Notes under the pieces: model-generated | Databases searched by the model: none | What the model saw: only the letters and a program-made list of their open reading frames with translations | What the model was told of the DNA's origin: nothing | Position numbers and translations under genes: made by a program | Source of the DNA: WHUA01 sp963711215 | GTDB taxonomy: Bacteria; Pseudomonadota; Alphaproteobacteria; UBA8366 | Length of the DNA: 64,000 nt | Direction: 5' to 3' | Assembly (NCBI GenBank): GCA_963711215.1 | Contig: CAVQDH010000002.1 | Span: forward strand, 124,001-188,000 | Shown: one piece after another, positions 45,174 to 54,508 of the stretch | Numbering within the stretch: the stretch's first letter is position 1 | How the letters are laid out: the number at the start of each line of letters is the position of its first letter

Positions 45174-46338
45174 TTACGGTTTGCCGGCGATACCCTGCTG
45201 GTAAGTCGAGGGCACCAGGTCCTTCACCGAGCTCGCGCGCTTGGACAGCCAATAGGACTGCGGCGGCGGCACGCTGGCGAAGTCCTTGTCGACGCCGAGC
45301 TTCTGCGCGGCGTCCATCGGCCAGTTCGGGTTATAGAGGATCTCGCGGGCGAGCGCGATCAGGTCGGCGCGGCCTTCCTGCAGGATCGCCTCCGCCTGGT
45401 CGGCGTGGACGATCAGCCCGACGGCCATGCTCATGACGCCCGCTTCCTTGCGCAGCCGCTCCGCATACGGTACCTGATAGCCATAGGTTACCGGCCCGTC
45501 GCCAACGACGGGCGCGCCCGTCATGCCGCCCGAGCTGCAGTCGATCACGTCGACGCCTTTGGGGCCGACGATCCTGGCGAGCCGCACGCTCTCGTCCGGT
45601 CCCCAGCCTGCGCCGTCCTGCACCGAGAGCCGCATGAACAGCGGCTTGTGCATGGGCCAGTTGGCGCGCACCGCCTCCACCACCTCGATGGCGAAGCGCA
45701 TGCGGTTGAGCTCGGAGCCGCCGTACTCGTCGTTGCGTTCGTTCGCCATCGGCGACAGGAACTGATGGATCAGGTAGCCGTGCGCGCCATGGATCTCCAG
45801 CATGTCGAAGCCGGCCTCGTTGGCGCGGCGCGCGGCGTCGCCCCAATGCTGGACGACCGCCTTCACCTCGTCGTTGCTGAGCGCGCGCGGCTCGGGGTCG
45901 CGGCGGCCGCCGGGGATGGCGCTCGGCGCGACCAGCTCCCAGGCGTCCCAGTCGTCGACCTCCGGCTGCGGGGTCAGCGGCGCGCCGCCTTCCCACGGGC
46001 GGAAGCGCCGCGCCTTGCGCCCGGAATGGCCGAGCTGGATGCCCGGCACCGAACCGTGCAGGCGGATGAAGTCGCTGATCCGCTTGAAATGCGGGACGAA
46101 GTCGTCATGCCATAGGCCGGTGTCGCCGACGGTGCCGCAGCCGCGCCGCTCCACCTTGGTTGATTCGACGATGACCAGCCCGGCGCCGCCGGCGGCAAAC
46201 CGGCCCGCGTTCATCAGGTGCCAGTCGGTCGGATAGCCCTTGACGGCGGAATACTGGTGCATCGGCGCGACGACCACGCGGTTCTTCAGCGTGACGTCGC
46301 GGATTTGGATCGGCGTGAACAGCAAGCGGCTGTGCCAT
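45174..46338 (-). CDS. Old-yellow-enzyme (YqjM-like) NADH:flavin oxidoreductase, N-terminal frameshift
   Basis: About 388-residue OYE that reduces activated C=C bonds with NAD(P)H and FMN. The best start is ATG 46338 (MAQP). An extra T near 46324-46325 (CCGCTTGCTG where CCGCTGCTG fits) shifts the frame before LLFTPIQIRDVTLKNRVVVA. Conserved parts are APMHQYSA, LGHSGRKARRFRPWEGG, DMLEIHGAHGYLIHQFLSP, NERNDEYGGSELNRMRF and ADLIALAREILYNPNWP. It follows TauD copy 3 by 18 nt. Without the indel the start would have to lie in poorly matching upstream sequence. Confidence 0.9.
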
Positions 46339-46356
46339 CGATCGATGCGCCAATTC

Positions 46357-47238
46357 TCAGTGTGTCGGTGTGCCGCGAAGGCAGGTCCGGTGCAGCACGC
46401 GCGGGATACTTCGCCGCATCGAAATTGGGATCGGCGCGGTGCAGCAGGCAGCGATTGTCCCACATGATGAGGTCGCCCATGCGCCAATGGTGGCGGAACT
46501 GGAATTCCGGTTTGGTCGCATGCGCTTCCAGCTCGAGGATCTTGGCCCGGCCCGCCTCGAAAGACATGCCTTCGATATGCGAGGCGTGCATGCCGATGAA
46601 GAGCGACGTCCGGCCCGTCTCCGGGTGGACGCGGGCCAGCGGGTGGCTGTTCGGCGGCGCGTCGCGCTTTTCATCCTCGGACAGCACGCGGCCGACATTC
46701 TCGCGCGACAGCTCCCAGCTATGAACGACCATCTTGCCCTTGAGGAAGGCCTTCTCGCTCTCGGGCAGCGCCTCATAGGCGGCGTACATGTTGGCGAACA
46801 GCGTGTCGCCGCCGTCGGGCGGCATGACGATGGTGTGCAGGATCGTCGCCATGCAGGGCTCCGGCCGGAAGGACTTGTCGGAATGCCAGAGCGTCGACTT
46901 GACCGTGCCGCTCGGCTTGCCTTCGTCGTTGAGGTTTGAGACGACGTGCAGCAGCGGGAACTCGTCGGCGCCGCGATTGAACTTGGTGTGGCGTTCCAGG
47001 GTGCCGAACTGCTCGGTGAAGGCGATCTGCTGCGGCTTGTCAGCTTCTGATCGCGGAAGACCAGCAGCTGATAGGTCAGGAAGGCCTGATGCACCGCCTC
47101 GCGCGTCGCCTCGTCCAGCGGCTGGGAGAGGTCGAGACCGATCACCTCCGCGCCCATCAGGTCGGATAGCGGCAGCACCTGGAACCCAGGGGTTCCCCGG
47201 CTTTGCGATTTCTCGGCGGAAGGTCCTGGTCTCATCAC
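46357..47238 (-). CDS. TauD/TfdA-family dioxygenase (copy 3), two frameshifts
   Basis: About 294-residue dioxygenase. The first frame gives FQVLPLSDLMGAEVIGLDLS and LLVFRDQKL. One base is lost near 47040. The second frame carries TLWHSDKSFRPEPCMATILH (iron site HSD), GGDTLFANMYAAYEALPESE and MGDLIMWDNRCLLHRADPNF (distal His). A gained C near 46404 restores the first frame, ending RVLHRTCLRGTPTH with the 2OG Arg. It heads the TauD-OYE-CMD-CoxL operon. The two compensating indels leave an overlapping false frame that hides the iron site. Confidence 0.85.
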   Translation of the reverse strand: MMRPGPSAEKSQSRGTPGFQVLPLSDLMGAEVIGLDLSQPLDEATREAVHQAFLTYQLLVFRDQKLTSRSRSPSPSSSAPWNATPSSIAAPTSSRCCTSSQTSTTKASRAARSSRRSGIPTSPSGRSPAWRRSCTPSSCRPTAATRCSPTCTPPMRRCPRARRPSSRARWSFIAGSCRARMSAACCPRMKSATRRRTATRWPASTRRRAGRRSSSACTPRISKACLSRRAGPRSSSWKRMRPNRNSSSATIGAWATSSCGTIAACCTAPIPISMRRSIPRVLHRTCLRGTPTH

Positions 47239-47413
47239 TCGTTTCCTCCCGGGCCGTCCTTTGCTGTCGTTCGCCGGCCGGCGAACGCGGCGCTTGTCGC
47301 CCGGATTGCGGCTGGATTTACACCGTCCAAGGGTTTAGCCGCCCGGCCGGGCGGCTGGTTTCCGCGACTTTACCCTGGATTGGCTCCCCCTGGCAAAATC
47401 CGCGCGGACGGCA

Positions 47414-48277
47414 TCACAGCGCGTTCAGCGGTATCTTGAGATAGGAGACGCCGTTCTTTTCCGGCGGCGGCAGCCGGCCGGCGCGGATGTTGACCTGCAC
47501 TGACGGCAGAATGAGCACCGGCATCGCGAGCGTGGCGTCACGCGCCGTGCGCATGCGCACGAATTCCTGTTCGCTGATCCCGTCATGGACGTGAATGTTG
47601 CTCTTGCGCTCGGCCGCGACGGTCGTCTCCCAGGCGTAGACGTCGCGTCCCGGCGCCTTGTAGTCATGGCACATGAAAAGACGGGTCGTCGCTGGCAGCG
47701 CGAAGAGCTTCTGGATCGACGCGTAAAGGGTGGACGCATCGCCGCCGGGGAAATCGCAGCGCGCGGTTCCGTAGTCGGGCATGAAAAGCGTGTCGCCCAC
47801 GAAGGCGGCGTCGCCGATGACATAGGTCAGGCAGGCGGGCGTATGGCCCGGCGTGTGGATGACGCGGCCTTGCAAGGCGCCGATCGAGAAATGCTCGTCG
47901 TCCTTGAACAGGTGGTCGAATTGCGAGCCGTCCGTCGCGAATCCGGGCTCGAGATTGAAGACCGTCTTGAAGGTCGCCTGGACCGTCTTGATATGCGCGC
48001 CGATGGCGATCCTGCCGCCGATCTTTTCCTGTATGTAAGGCGCGGCCGTCAGGTGGTCCGCATGGGCATGGGTTTCCAGGATCCATTCGACGCGGAGCCC
48101 GTGATCGTTGAGGAAGGCGATCAGCTTGTCCGCCGACTTGGTCGACGTCCGGCCCGATTTCGGGTCGTAGTCGAGCACGGAGTCGATCACCGCGCAGGCA
48201 TTTCCTTGCGGCTCGGCGACGACATAGGTGATCGTGTTGGTCGATTCGTCGAAGAATGCATTGACGCCTGGATGCAT
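47414..48277 (-). CDS. MBL-fold hydrolase, persulfide dioxygenase/Blh-like
   Basis: 287-residue metallo-beta-lactamase-fold protein. Start at 48277 (MHPGVNAFFDESTNTITYVV) has AAGGA upstream. The metal motif is LETHAHADHLTAAPYI, then GRVIHTPGHTPACLTYVIGD, GDTLFMPDYGTARCDFPGGD and LFMCHDYKAPG. This arrangement matches ETHE1/Blh-type persulfide dioxygenases, which oxidise glutathione persulfide to sulfite, rather than glyoxalase II. A lipid or lactone hydrolase is the main alternative. It stands 175 nt upstream of TauD copy 3 on the same strand. Confidence 0.85.
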   Translation of the reverse strand: MHPGVNAFFDESTNTITYVVAEPQGNACAVIDSVLDYDPKSGRTSTKSADKLIAFLNDHGLRVEWILETHAHADHLTAAPYIQEKIGGRIAIGAHIKTVQATFKTVFNLEPGFATDGSQFDHLFKDDEHFSIGALQGRVIHTPGHTPACLTYVIGDAAFVGDTLFMPDYGTARCDFPGGDASTLYASIQKLFALPATTRLFMCHDYKAPGRDVYAWETTVAAERKSNIHVHDGISEQEFVRMRTARDATLAMPVLILPSVQVNIRAGRLPPPEKNGVSYLKIPLNAL

Positions 48278-48438
48278 CGGCCGTCCTTTCGAGCGCAACG
48301 GGAGACCGTGTGTCGCATGGCGGGATTGACTCCGCATTGAGGCGAATCAATTGAGTGGATAGACCCGAGACACCTTGCCCGTTGCGCGGCCCGCCACCGC
48401 GGCGCCGTGACGGCTGCAAACGACAGGAGAGACAGGAC

Positions 48439-49308
48439 ATGAAGATGGGAAAATCCGGCGTCTGGTTTTCGGTGCATGCCTTGGGCCGGGCGGAGCTTGC
48501 CAAGCTCGCCCAGGGGATCGAGCGGCTGAACTACGACGTGCTCTGGTACCCGGAAGCGGTGGGGTACGAGTTGCTCTCGCTCGGCGGCTTCCTGCTCGGC
48601 GAGACGGACCGCCTGTGCCTTGCCAGCGGTATCGCGAATATCTACGCGCGCGATGCCTTTTCCGCGATGGCCGGGCACAACACGCTGAACAGCCTCTACG
48701 GCGACCGCTTCGTACTCGGGCTTGGCGTGTCACACATGCCGCTGGTCGAAGGACGCCGCGGCCACCAATACGGCAAGCCGCTGGCGACGATGCGCGCCTA
48801 TCTCGAGGCGATGGCGTCGGCCGAGCTTGCGGTGACGGCGCCGGCGCGCAACGTCGTGCTCGCGGCGCTCGGGCCCAAGATGCTGGAGTTGGCGCGCGAC
48901 AAGACGGCGGGGGCGCTGCCCTACAACGTCACGCCGGAGCATACGCGGCAGGCGAAAGCGATCCTGGGCAGCGACCGCTGGCTCTGCGTCGAGCAGAAGG
49001 TCTGCCTCACGACCGATGCCGGCAAGGCGCGGGCGGTCGCGGCGGCCCATCTGGCGATCTACATGGGGCTGCCGAATTACCGTAACAATTGGCTGCGGCT
49101 GGGCTTCACCGAGGCGGAGCTGTCGGGCAAGGGGAGCGACCGTTTCCTCGATGCGATGGTTGCCTGGGGCAGCGCCGAGACGATCCGGGCCCGCCTGAAG
49201 GCGCATGTCGATGCCGGCGCCACCCATGTCTGCATCCAGCCGCTCAACCCGGATGGCACCGGCACGCCGGACTGGAAGGCGCTGGAGGCGCTGGCGCCGG
49301 GGGCGTAA
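48439..49308 (+). CDS. Luciferase-like (LLM) oxidoreductase, copy 3
   Basis: 289-residue protein starting at ATG 48439 (MKMGKSGVWFSVHALGRAEL) behind AGGAGA. Marks are LNYDVLWYPEAVGYELLSLG, FVLGLGVSHMPLVEGRRGHQ, YGKPLATMRAYLEAM and ALGPKMLELARDKTAGALPY. It is close to the TIGR03620-type group, often labelled F420-dependent; in an alphaproteobacterium the cofactor may instead be FMN. TauD copy 4 follows 68 nt downstream. Confidence 0.85.
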   Translation: MKMGKSGVWFSVHALGRAELAKLAQGIERLNYDVLWYPEAVGYELLSLGGFLLGETDRLCLASGIANIYARDAFSAMAGHNTLNSLYGDRFVLGLGVSHMPLVEGRRGHQYGKPLATMRAYLEAMASAELAVTAPARNVVLAALGPKMLELARDKTAGALPYNVTPEHTRQAKAILGSDRWLCVEQKVCLTTDAGKARAVAAAHLAIYMGLPNYRNNWLRLGFTEAELSGKGSDRFLDAMVAWGSAETIRARLKAHVDAGATHVCIQPLNPDGTGTPDWKALEALAPGA

Positions 49309-49376
49309 CCGCAGTCCGCCGGTTTGCGCGGCGCAGGCATTCCGGCGATCATGAGCGGACAGGAAAGGAGGGCCAA

Positions 49377-50243
49377 ATGGCGCTCAATCTCCGCAAGCTG
49401 CACCCGCTTTATGGCGTCGAGATCGTCGGCGTCGACGTGGCGAAGCCGGTCGACGATGCGACCTTCGCCGAGATCCGCGCCGCGCTGGACGAGCATTCGC
49501 TGCTGCTGTTCCGCGGCCTCGATATGACGGACGAGCGCCAGATCGCGTTCAGCGAGCGCTTCGGCCCGTTGCTGCGTGCGACCAGCAACAACCCCGGCGG
49601 CGGCACGCCCTTCTCCCGGCAGTCGAATCTCGACATCAAGACCGGCGAACGCATCCCCGCGGACGACAAGCGGATGCGCTATCAGAAGGCGAACGAGGCC
49701 TTCCATTCCGACGGCTCCTACCGCGTCGTGCCGTCGCTCTGCTCGTTATTGTCGGGGCGCGTGGTGCCGCCCGAGGGCGGCGCTACCGAGTTCACGACCA
49801 TGCGCGGCGCCTGGGATGCGCTGCCGGCAGACAAGCAGCGGATGCTCGACGGGCTGGTCGCGGTGCACAGCCTCTATTATTCGCGCAGCCTCGTCGACCC
49901 GACCGTCATGAACGAGGAACAGAAAAGCGAGATGCCCCCGGTGCGCCAGGCCGTGGTGCGGACCAATCCGGTCAACGGGCGCAAGACCCTGTTCACCGGC
50001 GCGCATGCCTCCCATATCGCCGGCTGGCCGATCGAGGAAGGGCGTGCGTTGCTGAAGGAGCTGCTCGCCTTCTGTGCCGAGCCGCGGTTCGTCTATCGCC
50101 ACGCGTGGCGCGAGGGCGACCTCGTGGTCTACGACAACCGGTGCTTGCTGCACCGGGCGACGCCCTACGACATCGCGCGCTATCGCCGAATCCTGCAGCG
50201 GACGACGGTGTCGGATTCGGGCCCGACCGCGCCGCAGGAATAG
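49377..50243 (+). CDS. TauD/TfdA-family dioxygenase (copy 4)
   Basis: 288-residue dioxygenase, start ATG 49377 (MALNLRKLHPLYGVEIVGVD) with GGAGG upstream. The iron site is HSD in EAFHSDGSYRVVPSLCSLLS, the distal His is in DNRCLLHRATPYDI, and the Arg in RRILQRTTVSD. The loop before the HSD (NNPGGGTPFSRQSN) is unlike the other copies, so it is a different subgroup. Its partner upstream is an LLM protein. Confidence 0.87.
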   Translation: MALNLRKLHPLYGVEIVGVDVAKPVDDATFAEIRAALDEHSLLLFRGLDMTDERQIAFSERFGPLLRATSNNPGGGTPFSRQSNLDIKTGERIPADDKRMRYQKANEAFHSDGSYRVVPSLCSLLSGRVVPPEGGATEFTTMRGAWDALPADKQRMLDGLVAVHSLYYSRSLVDPTVMNEEQKSEMPPVRQAVVRTNPVNGRKTLFTGAHASHIAGWPIEEGRALLKELLAFCAEPRFVYRHAWREGDLVVYDNRCLLHRATPYDIARYRRILQRTTVSDSGPTAPQE

Positions 50244-50264
50244 GGCGTCGCGCCCGCCAGGCCC

Positions 50265-51248
50265 TCAGATTCCCTCGAACAGCACCGTCGACAGGTAGCG
50301 TTCGGCGAAGGACGGGATAATCGTCACGAGCCGCTTGCCCTTCATTTCCTGGCGGTTCGCGACTTTCGCGGTGGCCGCCAGCGCCGCGCCGGAAGAGATG
50401 CCGGCGGGAATGCCCTCGAGCCGCGCCAGCTTGCGCGAGGTGTCGACGGCCTCCTCGTTGGTCACGGTCACGATTTCGTCGATCAACGAGGTATCCATGA
50501 TCTCGGGGACGAAGCCGGCGCCAATGCCCTGGATGACGTGCGGGCTGTGCTTGCCGCCGGACAGGACGGGGCTCAGCGTCGGCTCGACCGCGATCATGCG
50601 GAGCCCGGGCTTGCGCGGCTTGAGAACCTGCGAGACGCCGGTGAAGGTGCCGCCGGTGCCGATGCCGGAAACGATCACATCGACGTCGCCGCCGGTATCG
50701 CGCCAGATTTCCTCCGCCGTCGTGCGGCGGTGGATTTCCGGATTGGCCGGATTGCTGAACTGGCCCGGCATGACCGAGCCCGGGATTTCTTTCAGCAGCT
50801 CCTGGGCGCGTTCGATCGACCCGTTGATGCCCTTTTCGCGCGGCGTCAGCACTACCTCCGCACCGAGGAAGGCCAGCATCTTGCGCCGTTCGATCGACAT
50901 CGATTCCGGCATGGTGAGAATGAGCTTGTAGCCGCGGGACGCGGCGACGAAGGCAAGGCCGATGCCGGTATTGCCGGAGGTCGGCTCGATCAGCGTTCCG
51001 CCGGGCTTGAGCTTCCCCGACTTTTCCAGGTCGAGGATCATGTTGACGCCGATGCGGTCTTTGACGCTGGCGATCGGATTGAAGAATTCGAGCTTCAGCA
51101 TGATGTCGGCGTCGATGCCTTCGGCGGCGCAGTACCGCGCGACGCGGACCAAAGGCGTGTTGCCGATCGTCTCGACGATGCTGTCATAGACCCGGCCGCG
51201 GCCAGGCTTGTCGAATTCCGGCATCTTGTTCGGGGTGGATTGAGTCAC
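50265..51248 (-). CDS. cysK: Cysteine synthase A
   Basis: 327-residue PLP enzyme making cysteine from O-acetylserine and sulfide. The PLP lysine is Lys63 in PIASVKDRIGVNMI. The substrate loop is PTSGNTGIGLAFVAASRGYK, the phosphate-binding loop GIGTGGTFTGVSQVLK, and the C-terminal Ser motif GISSGAALAAT. It lacks the heme domain of cystathionine beta-synthase. It follows LLM copy 4 by 89 nt on the same strand and may belong to that transcript, supplying a use for sulfur released there (inference). Confidence 0.94.
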   Translation of the reverse strand: MTQSTPNKMPEFDKPGRGRVYDSIVETIGNTPLVRVARYCAAEGIDADIMLKLEFFNPIASVKDRIGVNMILDLEKSGKLKPGGTLIEPTSGNTGIGLAFVAASRGYKLILTMPESMSIERRKMLAFLGAEVVLTPREKGINGSIERAQELLKEIPGSVMPGQFSNPANPEIHRRTTAEEIWRDTGGDVDVIVSGIGTGGTFTGVSQVLKPRKPGLRMIAVEPTLSPVLSGGKHSPHVIQGIGAGFVPEIMDTSLIDEIVTVTNEEAVDTSRKLARLEGIPAGISSGAALAATAKVANRQEMKGKRLVTIIPSFAERYLSTVLFEGI

Positions 51249-51337
51249 GATCGGCTCCTTTCAAATTTCGGGGCGCCGCGAAAGAAGCCTTCCGCGGCAT
51301 GGATCGAACGGCGGTGCGGGCGGTGTTCGTGCGTCGC

Positions 51338-52525
51338 TCAGTCCGCGCTCATGGCAAGCGGCCGCTGGTGCAGCTCCTGAAGACGCGGCAGCACCTCCTT
51401 CGAGAACAGCGTGAGGTTCGCGACCGTCTCTTCATGCGACAGATTTCCGCCCTGTCCCATCATGAGAAGATGACCGAAGCCGCCCATCAAATCATAGAAT
51501 CGTGCGATCTGGCCGTACACCTGATCGGGCGTGCCGGCGAACACGCTGCAGGCGTCGATGAATTCCCGGACCGTCGCGGTCTTCTGGTTGACCAGCCGGC
51601 CGTCGGGCGTCTTCAGCGGCCGGTTGCCGGCGTTGGGCCCCGCCCGGATCGTCGCGATCTCGGCCGGGATCTTCTTGTAGCCCGGCGGGCTGGCGAATTC
51701 CTTCGCCACGATCGGGCTGGTGCGGATGTAATCGGCGATCTGGTCGGCGCGGCGCAGGCCTTCTTCCTCGGTGTCGCCGACGCCGACGACGGCGCAGTAG
51801 GCGAAGCGGTCGAGCCCCGGCTGCCAGCCGGCGGCGCGGGCATGGTCGCGATACGCCTTGAACAGGTCCTTGGCGATCACGCCGGAAATCAGCGTCGCGA
51901 TGACGTGGCGGTGATCGGCGATGCGGGGCGCGCTGCTCGGGCTCGTCGCGGTGACCCAGACCGGCGGATGCGGGTCCTGGTAGGGACGCGGCCAGATGTT
52001 GACCTTGCGGTAGTGGTAGTTCTGGCTCTCCCAGCTGAACGGGCCGTCGCGCGTGCTGAGCGCCTTGAGGACGAGATCATGCGCTTCCCAGAAGCGGTCC
52101 ATCTGACCGACCGGGCGCGCGTTGGTCGGCGCGATCTCGTAAGGCGATCCGCGCACGAGGCCCATGTCGAGCCGGCCGCGCGAGATCACGTCGATCATCG
52201 CCATCTCTTCGGCGACGCGTACCGGGTTCGGCCGGTTGGCGATCGGCACGCCGAGCGCGAGCAGCCGCGCCTTTTTCGTTTCGCGGGCCAGGATGGCGAG
52301 CGGCAGTGAGCAAGCCGGATTGACGCAAGTCGCTGTCGCATGGTGCTCGTTGACCATGATGTTGAGGCCAAGCTCGTCGCACAGCACCCATTCGTCGAGG
52401 AACCGCTCGTACATGTCGGCGCCGACGACCGGGTCGTATTCCTGGTTCGGGATGTTTACGCGGAGCGAGGGCCGGCCTTCCCAGACCTGCGGATAGGGCA
52501 TCTCCGAAAAGTGATAAACCCGCAT
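51338..52525 (-). CDS. Luciferase-like (LLM) flavin-dependent monooxygenase, copy 4
   Basis: 395-residue luciferase-like enzyme, start at 52525 (MRVYHFSEMPYPQVWEGRPS) behind GGGAGGAGG. Marks are LCDELGLNIMVNEHHATATC, ARLLALGVPIANRPNPVRVA, GRLDMGLVRGSPYEIAPTNA, PRPYQDPHPPVWVTATSPSS and VFAGTPDQVYGQIARFYDLM. It is longer than the other three copies. An alpha/beta hydrolase lies 13 nt upstream in the same operon, so ester cleavage and oxidation may act in sequence. Confidence 0.88.
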   Translation of the reverse strand: MRVYHFSEMPYPQVWEGRPSLRVNIPNQEYDPVVGADMYERFLDEWVLCDELGLNIMVNEHHATATCVNPACSLPLAILARETKKARLLALGVPIANRPNPVRVAEEMAMIDVISRGRLDMGLVRGSPYEIAPTNARPVGQMDRFWEAHDLVLKALSTRDGPFSWESQNYHYRKVNIWPRPYQDPHPPVWVTATSPSSAPRIADHRHVIATLISGVIAKDLFKAYRDHARAAGWQPGLDRFAYCAVVGVGDTEEEGLRRADQIADYIRTSPIVAKEFASPPGYKKIPAEIATIRAGPNAGNRPLKTPDGRLVNQKTATVREFIDACSVFAGTPDQVYGQIARFYDLMGGFGHLLMMGQGGNLSHEETVANLTLFSKEVLPRLQELHQRPLAMSAD

Positions 52526-52538
52526 GTCTCCTCCTCCC

Positions 52539-53306
52539 TCAGCCTTCGATGAAGCCGCGCACCTGCTCGGCGGTCGCCTCAGGCTGCTCGATCTGCGGGT
52601 AGTGGCCCGCATTGGCGATGGTCTTGAAGCGCGCGCCCGGAATGCGCTCGGCATAGGCGCGGCCGTAATCGGGCGTGACGATGCCGTCCTGTTCGCCCCA
52701 CAGCACCAGCGTCGGGATCGCGATCCGGTGAAGCCAGCGGGTGAGCACGGGATTGTGCATATAGGGCCGCCAGCCGTAATGCGCGAAGGCCTCGCGCGTG
52801 CGCACGATACCGGTCAGCGCGCGGTCGTCGAGCTTGGTGAGGTCGGGCTGACGGCCTTCCGGGTTGGCCCATTTCATCTTTTCCAGAAGCCCGGCATCCG
52901 TGTTGTGGAAATCGGCGATGTCGCGTGTCGTCGGGCCGCCGAGCTTGATGCCCAGCGGGTCGATCAGCACCATCCGGCTCAGGCGATTGCCGCCGCGCAC
53001 CGCCATCTCCGCGGCGATCCAGCCGCCGAAGGAAGCGCCAATCAGCGTGACGTCGTTCAGGTCGAGCTGATCGAGAAAATCGAAATAGAAATAGGCGAGG
53101 TCGTCGACCGTATCCCAGCCTTTCGGGAAATCCGAATGGCCGAAGCCGGGATGCCACGGCGCCAGCACGTCGTTGCGTTGCTTGAGGATGGCGAGGAACG
53201 GATCGTCGCCGGCAAATCCGTCGCCGGGATGCAGGTAAAGGACCGGCGGTCCTTTTCCCGCCCGCCAGAGATCGATGCCGATGCCGCCTATCTCGAGTCT
53301 TTGCAT
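52539..53306 (-). CDS. Alpha/beta-hydrolase
   Basis: 255-residue hydrolase. The start at 53306 (MQRLEIGGIGIDLWRAGKGP) fits the family; an upstream start would add about 23 unrelated residues. The nucleophile Ser is in LIGASFGGWIAAEMAVRGGN, the oxyanion segment is VLYLHPGDGFAGDD, the acid is in WGEQDGIVTPDYG, and the catalytic His in ANAGHYPQIEQPE. Cytosolic, no signal peptide. It sits between TauD copy 5 and LLM copy 4. Confidence 0.88.
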   Translation of the reverse strand: MQRLEIGGIGIDLWRAGKGPPVLYLHPGDGFAGDDPFLAILKQRNDVLAPWHPGFGHSDFPKGWDTVDDLAYFYFDFLDQLDLNDVTLIGASFGGWIAAEMAVRGGNRLSRMVLIDPLGIKLGGPTTRDIADFHNTDAGLLEKMKWANPEGRQPDLTKLDDRALTGIVRTREAFAHYGWRPYMHNPVLTRWLHRIAIPTLVLWGEQDGIVTPDYGRAYAERIPGARFKTIANAGHYPQIEQPEATAEQVRGFIEG

Positions 53307-53426
53307 GCCTTCTTCAATGCCCGGTTGGCCGCTGCCGTATGCGATAGGGTGGGCCGTCGGGCGAACCGCTGTCAAATCAGCGGCTGGTCACCAACTTTCG
53401 CACGATCTGCACGAACCCGAGGAAAA

Positions 53427-54290
53427 CTACGCCGGGCGTTCGCCTTTTATCTGGACGCGATGCATCATGCGCCGGCTCGCGGGGTCGAAGCTGTCGCGGC
53501 GATGCAGGACGCAGCGGTTGTCCCAGATCAGGACGTCGCCCTTCTGCCAGCGATGCGTCCAGGTCAGGGACGGCTGTGACGCATGGGCCCACAGGCGGTC
53601 GAGCGTTTCCTCGCTGTCGTCCAGGTCGAGGCCGAGGATGCAGCCGTTGCGCCGCCGCCCGAGGTAGAGGCATTTGCGCCCGGTGACCGGATGGGTGCGG
53701 ACGATCGGGTGGCGTGCGCCCGGCGCGTCGCGCGGGTCGGTCACTTCCCCGAAGCCTTTCCGCAGCTGGCCGGCGCTGTTGTAGGTCTCGTCATGGACCA
53801 TGATGCGCCCCTCGATCTTGTCGTGCAGGTCGCCGGGCAGGGTCTCATAGGCGAGATATTGGTTGGCGAAAGAAGTGTCGCCGCCGCTTGGCGGAACCTC
53901 CCAGGCATGCAGGATGGCGGCGGAGACCGGCGTCTCGCGGTAGGACATATCCGTGTGCCAGATCGCCTCGCCGTCGCCGAGATTGCCGAGCGGCATGCCG
54001 TCCTCGGATTTGAGGTTCGAGATCACCAGCACGTCGGGATAATCGTCGAGATAGGGCTTGCCGATGATGCTCATGCCCGGCGGCTCGAGTTCCCCGAAGC
54101 GCTTGCCGAAGGCGATGAGGTCGGGGTCGCTGAGATCCTGTCCGCGGATCAGCACGACGAGGTGGTCGGCGTAGGCATTCGCGATCCGGGCGAACGCGTC
54201 GGCGGAAAGCTTCCTCAGGTCGACGCCAACGATTTCCGCGCCCAGCGCCTTGCCCGTCGGCACGACCTCGACCGATAGCACGTCAGACAT
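53427..54290 (-). CDS. TauD/TfdA-family dioxygenase (copy 5)
   Basis: 287-residue dioxygenase, start at 54290 (MSDVLSVEVVPTGKALGAEI). The iron site is HTD in AIWHTDMSYRETPVSAAILH, the distal His is in DNRCVLHRRDSFDP, and the Arg is in RRMMHRVQIKGERPA. It leads a minus-strand set with the hydrolase and LLM copy 4. It is divergent from TauD copy 6, whose start is only 218 nt away; the two are clearly related but not near-identical. Confidence 0.88.
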   Translation of the reverse strand: MSDVLSVEVVPTGKALGAEIVGVDLRKLSADAFARIANAYADHLVVLIRGQDLSDPDLIAFGKRFGELEPPGMSIIGKPYLDDYPDVLVISNLKSEDGMPLGNLGDGEAIWHTDMSYRETPVSAAILHAWEVPPSGGDTSFANQYLAYETLPGDLHDKIEGRIMVHDETYNSAGQLRKGFGEVTDPRDAPGARHPIVRTHPVTGRKCLYLGRRRNGCILGLDLDDSEETLDRLWAHASQPSLTWTHRWQKGDVLIWDNRCVLHRRDSFDPASRRMMHRVQIKGERPA

Positions 54291-54508
54291 CAGTTTCCGC
54301 AGCTCCTTTGATTTTCCCAAGAGATTGCTCCGCGGGAAGCTTATCACGCGCGGGCCGAGGCACGCGAATGGCCCGAGCCGGCGGTGATTTTGGCGGTGAA
54401 TTGCCTTGGGATGTAGGATTGGGGTCGATGGTGCCGATTGTGTCGCCGGGGCAGATGGGGGGTCCCGGCCGGTCAGGCTGCCAACAGGCGAATGACGGAG
54501 CAGGCTGC

